Origin: Candidatus Sulfotelmatobacter sp.
GTDB taxonomy: Bacteria > Acidobacteriota > Terriglobia > Terriglobales > Acidobacteriaceae
NCBI GenBank assembly: GCA_030037515.1
Contig: JASHRE010000502.1
Location: 1-6,245 of the forward strand
Reading direction: 5' to 3'
Length of the DNA stretch: 6,245 nt
A model generated the notes under the pieces. It ran no database searches. It worked only from the letters and a program-made list of their open reading frames with translations, and had not been told where the DNA came from. A program made the translations under genes and the position numbers. This document shows, one piece after another, positions 1 to 5,391 of the stretch (its first letter is position 1; each line of letters begins with the position of its first letter).

Positions 1-192
1 GTTTTGTGTCCTCGTTGCAACGAACGGCGAACGTTGCCGTCCCTTCAGCAGTTTGCTTGTCCGGAATGCGGAGCGCCGACGGGGAATATCGTTCAAGGAA
101 AAGAGCTCGAAATATTCGCGCTCGAAGTCGAAGACTCGCCAGCGGAGAAGTCCGAGAAGTGCCGGGTTCCAAGCCAAGAGGTGCCGAGATGA
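1..192 (+). CDS. hypA: HypA hydrogenase/urease nickel incorporation protein, C-terminal part (5' end outside window)
   Basis: This is the C-terminal 63 codons of a HypA/HybF-family metallochaperone, which passes nickel to [NiFe]-hydrogenase precursors together with HypB. The reading frame is open from base 1, so the start and the N-terminal nickel-binding Met-His motif lie upstream. What can be seen is the structural zinc site: a CPRC knuckle (bases 7-18) and a second knuckle, CPEC followed by Gly (58-69), with 13 residues between the pairs. The conserved HypA ending, roughly GNIVQGKELEIFALEVE, follows. After it comes a charged tail of about 19 residues (DSPAEKSEK...) that is not part of the usual core. 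The stop codon overlaps the hypB start by four bases (ATGA), so translation is probably coupled. Family assignment is firm despite truncation; whether the client enzyme is hydrogenase or urease cannot be told from here, although pairing with hypB favours hydrogenase. Confidence 0.9.
   Translation, partial: VLCPRCNERRTLPSLQQFACPECGAPTGNIVQGKELEIFALEVEDSPAEKSEKCRVPSQEVPR
178..183 (+). promoter_or_regulatory. Shine-Dalgarno sequence of hypB
   Basis: GAGGTG lies 5 bases before the ATG at 189, inside the end of hypA. It supports choosing this ATG over upstream in-frame codons, which would give an N-terminal extension that overlaps hypA and is unlike HypB. Confidence 0.7.
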
Positions 193-869
193 GCGAACCA
201 CGTCTAGTCGAGGTACGGCGAAACGTGCTCAAGCGGAACGACGTAGTCGCCCGGGGATTGCGGGGAAAATTTTGCCAGGCAGGGGTGTTTGTCGTGAGTT
301 TGGTTTCGAGCCCCGGGTCGGGAAAAACAACTTTCCTCGAGCGCACCCTCACCGAATTGCAGCCGCGCTACCGTGTGGCCGCGCTGGTGGGTGATCTCGC
401 GACCGAAAACGATGCCATCCGGCTCGCGCGCAGCAAGGCTCCGGTGCGGCAGATCACTACCGGAACCCTCTGCCACCTCGAAGCCGCTATGGTCGAGAGC
501 GCGCTTGATGCCTGGGATTTGCGGAACTTGGATTTTCTCTTTATCGAGAATGTCGGCAATCTCGTATGTCCTTCTTCCTACGATCTTGGCGAAAACATGC
601 GTTTGGTGCTGATGTCGGTTACCGAAGGCGAGGACAAGCCTCTGAAGTATCCAACAATCTTCAACAGCTCCGATATTGCCGTGATTACGAAGACAGATCT
701 TGCAACCGCCGTCGAGTTTGATTGGGACGCAGCCGAAAAGAGCATTCATTCCGTGCGCCCAGGGATGAAAGTGCTTCGTCTTTCTGCCAAGACCGGGGAA
801 GGGATGAGTGAGTATCTCGAATTGCTCTCCCGCCAATTCGCCGAGCAGAGAGCGGTCGCTCAGACTTAA
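189..869 (+). CDS. hypB: HypB hydrogenase nickel incorporation GTPase
   Basis: This 226-residue SIMIBI-class GTPase powers nickel insertion into [NiFe]-hydrogenase in the cytoplasm, working with HypA (and SlyD in some bacteria). Visible motifs are the P-loop SSPGSGKTT (residues 40-48), GDLATENDA (68-76) containing the switch I aspartate, TGTLCHLEA (91-99), ENVGNLVCP (120-128), the SVTEGEDKPLKYP block (143-155), the TKTD base-recognition motif (167-170) and SAKTGEGM (199-206). The G-domain metal site residues Cys95, His96 and Cys127 are all kept. The N-terminus is short and has neither the CxxCGC high-affinity nickel motif of E. coli HypB nor a His-rich nickel-storage stretch, so this is the minimal form. 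CHLEA carries Glu where CHLDA is usual. The ATG overlaps the hypA stop (ATGA) and has a good ribosome binding site. No hyp gene follows; the next gene is 200 bases away. Confidence 0.95.
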   Translation: MSEPRLVEVRRNVLKRNDVVARGLRGKFCQAGVFVVSLVSSPGSGKTTFLERTLTELQPRYRVAALVGDLATENDAIRLARSKAPVRQITTGTLCHLEAAMVESALDAWDLRNLDFLFIENVGNLVCPSSYDLGENMRLVLMSVTEGEDKPLKYPTIFNSSDIAVITKTDLATAVEFDWDAAEKSIHSVRPGMKVLRLSAKTGEGMSEYLELLSRQFAEQRAVAQT

Positions 870-1069
870 AAGGGGGCGCTGAGGTTTCACCACGGGCTGG
901 CTGTAAGCACCCTTTTGCCAGTGCGAGCGATCGCCTTTGGGCTATTCAAAAATCGATTTTTTAGCAGCCTGAACTCACTTCGACGAAAAAGAAAAAGCGC
1001 CAATCCCGCCTCCCGGGGTGCTATGATGGCGGCGATTGCCGAAAATTGTTGGAATTCCGGTTACTGGTC
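870..1069. other. Intergenic region between hypB and the sugar transporter
   Basis: This 200-base gap has no supported gene; open frames crossing it have no family-like sequence. It probably holds the end of the hyp transcript and the promoter of the following transporter, but I see no convincing intrinsic terminator and no -35/-10 pair with good spacing. A TATGAT hexamer at 1022-1027 could be a -10 element but lacks a matching -35. A perfect palindrome at 948-961 is listed separately. Confidence 0.6.
948..961. repeat. 14-base perfect palindrome AAAAATCGATTTTT
   Basis: Two 7-base arms meet with no spacer, followed by one more T and then A. It lies about 110 bases before the transporter start codon, so an operator for a dimeric regulator is possible. 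With no loop it cannot act as a good RNA hairpin terminator. A shorter copy of the core, AAATCGATTTTT, also occurs inside the coding region near 1214-1225, which weakens the case for a specific site. The palindrome is certain; function is speculation. Confidence 0.45.
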
Positions 1070-2593
1070 ATGGCCATCACCGCCCCCAATACCTCCACGA
1101 CAAGTTCCACGGCTCCAAATAAAAGCTACACCGCGCCGCTGGCCACGGTTACCACGTTGTTTTTCATGTGGGGATTTCTGACCTGCCTCAACGACATTCT
1201 GGTTCCGCATCTCAAATCGATTTTTGACTTGAACTATCGCCAGGTGATGTTGATCCAGTTCGCGTTTTTTGGAGCGTATTTCATTTTCTCGATTCCGTCG
1301 GCGAAGATCATTGATTGGATCGGCTACCAGCGGTCAATGGTCGTCGGCCTTTTGACCATGGGATTGGGCGCGTTTCTGTTCGTGCCGGCAGCCAGCGTTC
1401 CATCGTTTGCGCTTTTCCTCGGGGCGCTCATTGTTCTTGCCGCGGGCATCACCTGCCTACAGGTAGCCGCAAATCCATACGTCACGGTTTTGGGGGAGCC
1501 CGAGACCGCGTCAAGCCGCCTCAATCTCACCCAGGCGTTCAATTCTTTAGGAACATTCCTGGCCCCATTTTTTGGAGGACTTTTCATTCTCAGCGCGGCT
1601 CCCAAAACGATGGACGAGATTCGCGCTCTGGCCCCGCACGCTCTGCAGGCCTATCGTTTGCACGAAGCGGCAACGGTGAAGATGCCTTATGTCGGCCTCG
1701 GGGTGGCGCTCGTTGTGCTCGCGGTCGCAATCGGAAGCTTCAAGTTGCCCAAAATCGAGCACGCCCAACACAAAGTTGGGGAAAAAGTAAACGACTCGAT
1801 CTGGAAGCATCCGAATCTGATTTTCGGCGCGATTGCAATTTTTGTTTACGTCGGAGCCGAAGTCTCCATCGGAAGCTTTTTGGTGAATTATTTCCACGAG
1901 CCGGCTATCGGAGGGTTGGCAGAAAAATTGGCGGCGAGTTTTGTCGCGTTCTATTGGGGCGGTGCGATGCTCGGCCGGTTTATTGGTTCGAGTCTCTTGA
2001 GCGGCGCTAAAACCAAGTACATGGCCCTCGCGGCGGCAATCAGCCTAGCACTGATCTTGTTGTCATACCCCATGGCAGGAACTCTGCCGTCCGGATATCA
2101 ACCATCGGTGCCGAACCTCACGTTTCTGGCCTGGTTGGTGGTTGCTGGCCGGCCATTGTTCGTGCTGGTGGCAATCGCCACCGTTCTGATCGCGCTGGCT
2201 GCTGCGATGCGAGGGGGACAGGCGACAGCACGAACGGGATTACTGCTTGCGCTCTGCGCCATTTCCACGAGCGTGCTCGTAGCGACGTCGATGCTCAGTT
2301 ACGGACGTCTTGCGATGTGGAGCATCATTCTGGTCGGCTTCTTCAATTCCATCATGTTCCCAAGCATCTTCACGCTCGGTGTTGCGGAACTTGGGCCGCT
2401 CACTGGTGATGGTTCTGGAATCCTGATCATGGCTATCGTGGGCGGAGCCATCATCCCCGTCACCCAGGGAGCAATCGCCGACCGAATCGGAATTCATCAC
2501 GCATTTTTCTTGCCGGTGGTCTGCTATCTCTACATTCTGTTTTTTGCACTCAGTGGATCGAAGCCAAACAGCGTTCGATATGCAGGCCAATAA
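1070..2593 (+). CDS. FucP/GluP-type sugar:proton symporter (MFS, FHS family)
   Basis: This 507-residue inner-membrane permease probably imports a hexose (glucose, galactose or fucose-like) with protons. Family signatures are the TM1 block FFMWGFLTCLNDILVPHL (residues 31-48), in which Asp42 matches the essential Asp46 of E. coli FucP; LQVAANPYVTVLG (130-142); RLNLTQAFNSLGTFLAPFFGG (from 150); and the C-terminal GFFNSIMFPSIFTLG (423-437) and GSGILIMAIVGGAIIPVTQG (from 448). Gln131 replaces the FucP proton-coupling Glu135, as I recall for the GluP glucose/galactose branch, so that branch is more likely than true fucose permease. It is about 70 residues longer than FucP. The excess sits between about 335 and 415 and contains two extra hydrophobic stretches (about 352-380 and 389-406). 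I chose the ATG at 1070; an in-frame TTG at 1046 would add 8 residues. Neither has a clear ribosome binding site. The LacI regulator downstream fits a sugar substrate. Confidence 0.85.
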   Translation: MAITAPNTSTTSSTAPNKSYTAPLATVTTLFFMWGFLTCLNDILVPHLKSIFDLNYRQVMLIQFAFFGAYFIFSIPSAKIIDWIGYQRSMVVGLLTMGLGAFLFVPAASVPSFALFLGALIVLAAGITCLQVAANPYVTVLGEPETASSRLNLTQAFNSLGTFLAPFFGGLFILSAAPKTMDEIRALAPHALQAYRLHEAATVKMPYVGLGVALVVLAVAIGSFKLPKIEHAQHKVGEKVNDSIWKHPNLIFGAIAIFVYVGAEVSIGSFLVNYFHEPAIGGLAEKLAASFVAFYWGGAMLGRFIGSSLLSGAKTKYMALAAAISLALILLSYPMAGTLPSGYQPSVPNLTFLAWLVVAGRPLFVLVAIATVLIALAAAMRGGQATARTGLLLALCAISTSVLVATSMLSYGRLAMWSIILVGFFNSIMFPSIFTLGVAELGPLTGDGSGILIMAIVGGAIIPVTQGAIADRIGIHHAFFLPVVCYLYILFFALSGSKPNSVRYAGQ

Positions 2594-2616
2594 ACAAGCA
2601 TCGGCATCCTTGCGAC

Positions 2617-2622
2617 AACGTT
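2617..2622. promoter_or_regulatory. Possible LacI-type operator half-site (AACGTT core)
   Basis: In the 120-base gap between the symporter and the LacI-family gene there is an AACGTT core followed by TACA. The right half (CGTTTACA) fits the general LacI/GalR operator pattern centred on CG, but the left half matches poorly. This is a candidate only. Confidence 0.2.
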
Positions 2623-2693
2623 TACAGCCGGGAAGCTTAACTTGGGTTGGTGGAGCATAAACTTTGGAAGTCATATAAGAACACAGCGCAACG

Positions 2694-2707
2694 CTTGACT
2701 GTTCAAG
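2694..2707. promoter_or_regulatory. Inverted repeat CTTGA-n4-TCAAG just upstream of the LacI-family gene
   Basis: Two perfect 5-base arms are separated by CTGT, ending 6 bases before the ATG at 2714. A site here would sit over the ribosome binding region, so it could be an autoregulatory operator or a small hairpin limiting translation. No recognisable Shine-Dalgarno sequence is present in the same place. LacI/GalR operators usually have a central CG, which this lacks, so the link to the adjacent regulator is weak. Confidence 0.3.
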
Positions 2708-2713
2708 ACCGAC

Positions 2714-3751
2714 ATGGCGCCAATCAAGAAACCTGGTCAAAAAAATGGCGTGATCACGCTGAAAGCGGTTGCGCAATACGTTGGACTGACGCCGGGAACG
2801 GTCTCCGCCGTTCTCAACAACGCTCCCTCGGCACGCTCGATCCCCGAAGAGACCAAGAACCGGATCCACGCCGCCGCCAAACAGCTCAACTATCGCCCGA
2901 ATTTTTTCGCGCGCACTCTACGCAACAAGCGGACCTATACGATCGGAGTGATCGCGGAGGAGATCGGCGACTCCTACGGATCGGCCGTCATCAGCGGCAT
3001 TGAACAGCACCTGAGAAAGAGCGGCTATTTCTTCATCACCGTTGCCCACCGGCACGACACAGAACTGCTGAGCCGGTATTCGCAAATTCTTTCCGAACGA
3101 GGAGTCGAAGGAATCATCACGGTCGACACGAGAGTGCAGGAAAGTCCAGCGCTGCCGACGGTCGCAGTCGCCGGACACAAAAAGTTGAAGGGCATCACCA
3201 ACATTGTGCTCGATCACGACCGGGCCGCCGTTCTTGCGCTGAATCATTTGAAAAGCCTCCATCACGAGCGCATTGCCTTTATGAAAGGTAGCCCGTTGAG
3301 TTCCGACTCCGATGAGCGCTGGGCGAGCATCTGCCGGGTGGCGGCGCAGATTGGCATCCGGATTGATCCGGAACTGACGCTGCAGATTGATACAGAAGAC
3401 GCCACTCCCATGCTCGGATATCCTTTCGTCAAGCAATTGTTGGCGCGCAAGGTTCCATTCACAGCCTTATTTGCGTACAACGATATTTCTGCGATCGGAG
3501 CCATTCGCGCCTTGCAGGAAGAGGGATTGCGAGTGCCTCAAGATGTATCGGTGATGGGTTTTGACGATATTCCTGGAGCTGCGTTCCACATGCCAAGTCT
3601 AACGACCGTTCGGCAACCTCTGGGTCGCATGGGCGAGGTCGCGGCGCAGAGTCTGCTGGAACGCATCGAAGACAACAGAGAATCTCCGGCAGAAATTGCC
3701 GTGGAACCCGAACTTGTCGTGCGCGAATCGACTGGCCCGGCTCCGAGCTAA
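2714..3751 (+). CDS. LacI/GalR-family transcriptional regulator
   Basis: This 345-residue cytoplasmic DNA-binding protein probably represses sugar-uptake genes until a sugar or sugar phosphate binds. The N-terminal helix-turn-helix is at residues 14-36 (ITLKAVAQYVGLTPGTVSAVLNN in outline), followed by IPEETKNRI and the hinge helix with NYRPNFFARTLR (59-70). The periplasmic-binding-protein-like effector domain starts at about 74 (TYTIGVI). It contains FAYNDISAIGAI (253-264) and VMGFDDIP (280-287), with Asp257 and Asp284/285 in the usual conserved places, and ends with the LTTVRQPLGRMG segment (296-307). Length is normal for the family. Recognition helix TPGTVSAVLN has Ala where many members have Arg (VSRVLN), a variant I associate with Acidobacteria. 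It lies between two MFS transporters on the same strand, 120 bases after the first and 44 before the second, so these are its likely targets. The effector cannot be inferred. Confidence 0.92.
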   Translation: MAPIKKPGQKNGVITLKAVAQYVGLTPGTVSAVLNNAPSARSIPEETKNRIHAAAKQLNYRPNFFARTLRNKRTYTIGVIAEEIGDSYGSAVISGIEQHLRKSGYFFITVAHRHDTELLSRYSQILSERGVEGIITVDTRVQESPALPTVAVAGHKKLKGITNIVLDHDRAAVLALNHLKSLHHERIAFMKGSPLSSDSDERWASICRVAAQIGIRIDPELTLQIDTEDATPMLGYPFVKQLLARKVPFTALFAYNDISAIGAIRALQEEGLRVPQDVSVMGFDDIPGAAFHMPSLTTVRQPLGRMGEVAAQSLLERIEDNRESPAEIAVEPELVVRESTGPAPS

Positions 3752-3795
3752 AGCTTGGCGGTTGGCGTGCTCTCATTTTTCCTCTCTGAGTTTTC

Positions 3796-4986
3796 ATGCG
3801 TTCGACCGACCCACGATTAAGTTCTTCATCAGCCAAAACCCTAACTCTCGCTGCCAACGCCGCGTTTGTTCCCATCGGCATTGTGACCGTGCTCCTGAGT
3901 CCGCTGCTGCCAACGCTTTCTGCGCGGTGGGGGCTCGACTATACGCAAGCTGGAGCTCTGTTCACTGCCCAATTTCTGGCTTCGACCGTTGCGGTCGGTT
4001 TGTCAGGAGTCCTGGTCACGGATTTTGGATTCCGCTTTACAATCAATGCCGGCTTGATCGTGATTGCCGCGAGCACTGCCCTTCTGCCACTCGGATCAAG
4101 AGTTGTGGGGGTCGTTTGCATTGCTGGATACGGGGCGGGTTCGGGCCTCGCAGTACCGGCGGCAAATCTGCTGGTCGCGGAGTTGAATCCCGCACGCCGC
4201 AGCTCTGCGCTGAATGTGCTGAATTTCGCATGGAGTGCCGGCGCAGTCGCATGTCCGTTTCTGGTGGCGGCAGCCGACAAGACCCAGCATCTTCTTGTGT
4301 TGCTGGAGTGCATCGCAGGTTTTTCGTTTCTGGTGATGATCTGGATTACAGCCATGCCGTCTGAGGCGGCACGGCCCGCAACGTATAAGCGCAAGCAGCA
4401 AACCAGGTTCAGCGTCAATTGGCGGCAGCGCTCGCTGCCGGTGCTCTTGCTATTGTTCTTTCTCTACGTCGGAACCGAGAACGCCTTCGGCGGATGGGTC
4501 GCCTCTTATGCTACGAGCCTCAGAAGCATGCGTCTGGCGATTGCCGTCACGACTCCGTCTTTCTTCTACGGATCGCTGACCCTGGGAAGGCTTTTTGCGC
4601 CGGCTCTGCTCCGAAATCTCCACGAAGTTCGATTGGTGAAATTGGGGTTGTTGGTCGCCTGCGTGGGGATCGCAGGCCTTACGCGATCGCACCATCTGCT
4701 CGGGATTGCGCTGAGCGCCACTGCGGCTGGGCTGGGCCTTGCGAGCGTCTATCCAATTACGATTTCTCTCTTGTCGCGCGAATTCGGTGCGGCGGCAACG
4801 CGGGTGGGATCGTTGGCCTTCATGATGTCGAATCTCGGCGGCGCATGTCTGCCCTGGCTGGTTGGTCTTCTTTCAACGAAAATCGGCACCATCAGAGGAG
4901 GCCTGGCCGTCCCCCTGCTGGGCAGTGCGGCGATGTATGTTCTGTATCTGCCGGGCTGGTTCTCGAAATCAGAAGAGGTGGTGTAA
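3796..4986 (+). CDS. MFS transporter, probably sugar or small-metabolite permease
   Basis: This 396-residue membrane protein has about 12 predicted hydrophobic segments (roughly residues 15-40, 52-75, 83-99, 104-128, 139-160, 166-187, 213-235, 247-270, 279-296, 300-325, 336-360 and 367-388). The central basic cytoplasmic loop (about 188-212, with KRKQQ) separates the two six-helix halves. Sequence blocks such as LYVGTENAFGGWVASYA (223-239), FFYGSLTLGRL (256-266) and GLGLASVYPITISLL (312-326) resemble fucose-permease-like MFS proteins, but it lacks the ANPYVTVLG and GSGILIM signatures of the neighbouring symporter, so it is not a recent duplicate. Import or efflux and substrate cannot be decided. 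The ATG at 3796 is 44 bases after the LacI stop, so the two genes are probably co-transcribed; there is no strong ribosome binding site. The gene may be the regulator's direct partner. Confidence 0.8.
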   Translation: MRSTDPRLSSSSAKTLTLAANAAFVPIGIVTVLLSPLLPTLSARWGLDYTQAGALFTAQFLASTVAVGLSGVLVTDFGFRFTINAGLIVIAASTALLPLGSRVVGVVCIAGYGAGSGLAVPAANLLVAELNPARRSSALNVLNFAWSAGAVACPFLVAAADKTQHLLVLLECIAGFSFLVMIWITAMPSEAARPATYKRKQQTRFSVNWRQRSLPVLLLLFFLYVGTENAFGGWVASYATSLRSMRLAIAVTTPSFFYGSLTLGRLFAPALLRNLHEVRLVKLGLLVACVGIAGLTRSHHLLGIALSATAAGLGLASVYPITISLLSREFGAAATRVGSLAFMMSNLGGACLPWLVGLLSTKIGTIRGGLAVPLLGSAAMYVLYLPGWFSKSEEVV

Positions 4987-5068
4987 TGGCCCGAAAGTCG
5001 CGCACGTCTGGCTTGTGAGTGGCGAAAAATAAACTTGCGAGGCGCAGTTTCGGTTAGGGGAGCCAACG

Positions 5069-5089
5069 GTATTATCAAAAATGATACCT
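5069..5089. repeat. 21-base imperfect dyad (operator or weak terminator hairpin)
   Basis: Arms GGTATTAT and ATGATACC pair over 8 positions (seven Watson-Crick pairs and one G-T) around a CAAAA loop. A flanking GGGGAG (5057-5062) and CTCCACC (5094-5100) could extend the stem with mismatches. It sits about 80 bases after the MFS stop. Only a short TTT follows, so as a rho-independent terminator it would be weak. As DNA it looks like a site for a dimeric regulator. It lies about 200 bases upstream of the promoter at 5270, too far for simple repression. Confidence 0.45.
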
Positions 5090-5269
5090 TTACTCCACCC
5101 CTGGATGGACGAGATGCGCCGGGCCATACGCCAGCGTTGATCCACCTGACCGTAGCTGGAGCTGCCGCGTTCGACTGGGCTGGATGGCCCGCATTTTACT
5201 CTTCCTCGAATTGGCGCGCAATGAAAGTTACAGTCCGCACTTCGAACGCTTTTTCAATGCTGTGACTCT

Positions 5270-5298
5270 CTGACATGTGCCGCTTCACACCGTACAAT
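5270..5298 (+). promoter_or_regulatory. Sigma70-like promoter for the GAF-phosphorylase gene
   Basis: The -35 element CTGACA (5270-5275) and the -10 element TACAAT (5293-5298) each match the consensus at five of six positions and are separated by the ideal 17 bases. The predicted transcription start is near 5305, giving a leader of about 85 bases before the TTG at 5392. This argues against an in-frame ATG at 5275, which would lie inside the promoter. Confidence 0.65.
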
Positions 5299-5373
5299 AG
5301 AACTCCGAGCATTTGCGTCGGCCTGCCCTCATTCCGATTGCAGCCGGCGATGATACATTGCAAGTGGGACTAT

Positions 5374-5379
5374 AGGAGG
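5374..5379 (+). promoter_or_regulatory. Shine-Dalgarno AGGAGG that helps decide the start of the last gene
   Basis: AGGAGG is the strongest ribosome binding sequence in the window. The next in-frame start codon is TTG at 5392, 12 bases further on, which is longer than the usual 5-9. No ATG or GTG in this frame lies closer. The alternative ATG at 5350 precedes it and has no such sequence. Confidence 0.55.
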
Positions 5380-5391
5380 ACCGCTACTAAC

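Larger units (their letters stand above)
4987..5391. other. Intergenic region between the MFS transporter and the GAF-phosphorylase gene
   Basis: About 405 bases hold no gene I can support. A 76-codon open frame (5035-5265, TTG start) has no recognisable domain and no ribosome binding site and is judged spurious. The identifiable contents are a dyad at 5069-5089, a sigma70-like promoter at 5270-5298 and a ribosome binding site at 5374-5379. Bases 5100-5260 show nothing I can name. Confidence 0.6.

Noticed and set aside
204..893. Long open frame on the minus strand opposite hypB (229 codons)
   Set aside because: It is antisense to a confidently identified gene, has no family-like motifs, and is explained by the high GC content of the coding strand.
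868..916. Possible terminator after hypB formed by AAAAGGG and CCCTTTT
   Set aside because: The arms are about 35 bases apart, the stem is short, and the T run is followed by G, so a stable terminator hairpin is unlikely.
927..934. GCGATCGC octamer, also present at 4683-4690, recalling the cyanobacterial HIP1 repeat
   Set aside because: Two copies in 6.2 kb is far below the usual cyanobacterial density of roughly one per kb, and the gene content does not suggest a cyanobacterium.
915..1181. 88-codon open frame overlapping the start of the symporter
   Set aside because: The out-of-frame translation is Pro/Arg-rich with no recognisable motif, and it overlaps the conserved N-terminus of the transporter.
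2240..2869. Minus-strand open frame of 209 codons spanning the end of the symporter and the start of the LacI gene
   Set aside because: It overlaps two well-supported genes and the intergenic gap, and its translation shows no domain.
5035..5265. 76-codon open frame with TTG start in the gap before the phosphorylase gene
   Set aside because: No ribosome binding site, no recognisable domain, low-complexity-like composition, and it runs across the dyad at 5069. It is in frame with the next gene but ends at a stop before its promoter.
5275..5391. In-frame ATG at 5275 as an upstream start of the GAF-phosphorylase
   Set aside because: It lies inside the predicted promoter, upstream of the expected transcription start, and the added residues look unlike a GAF N-terminus.
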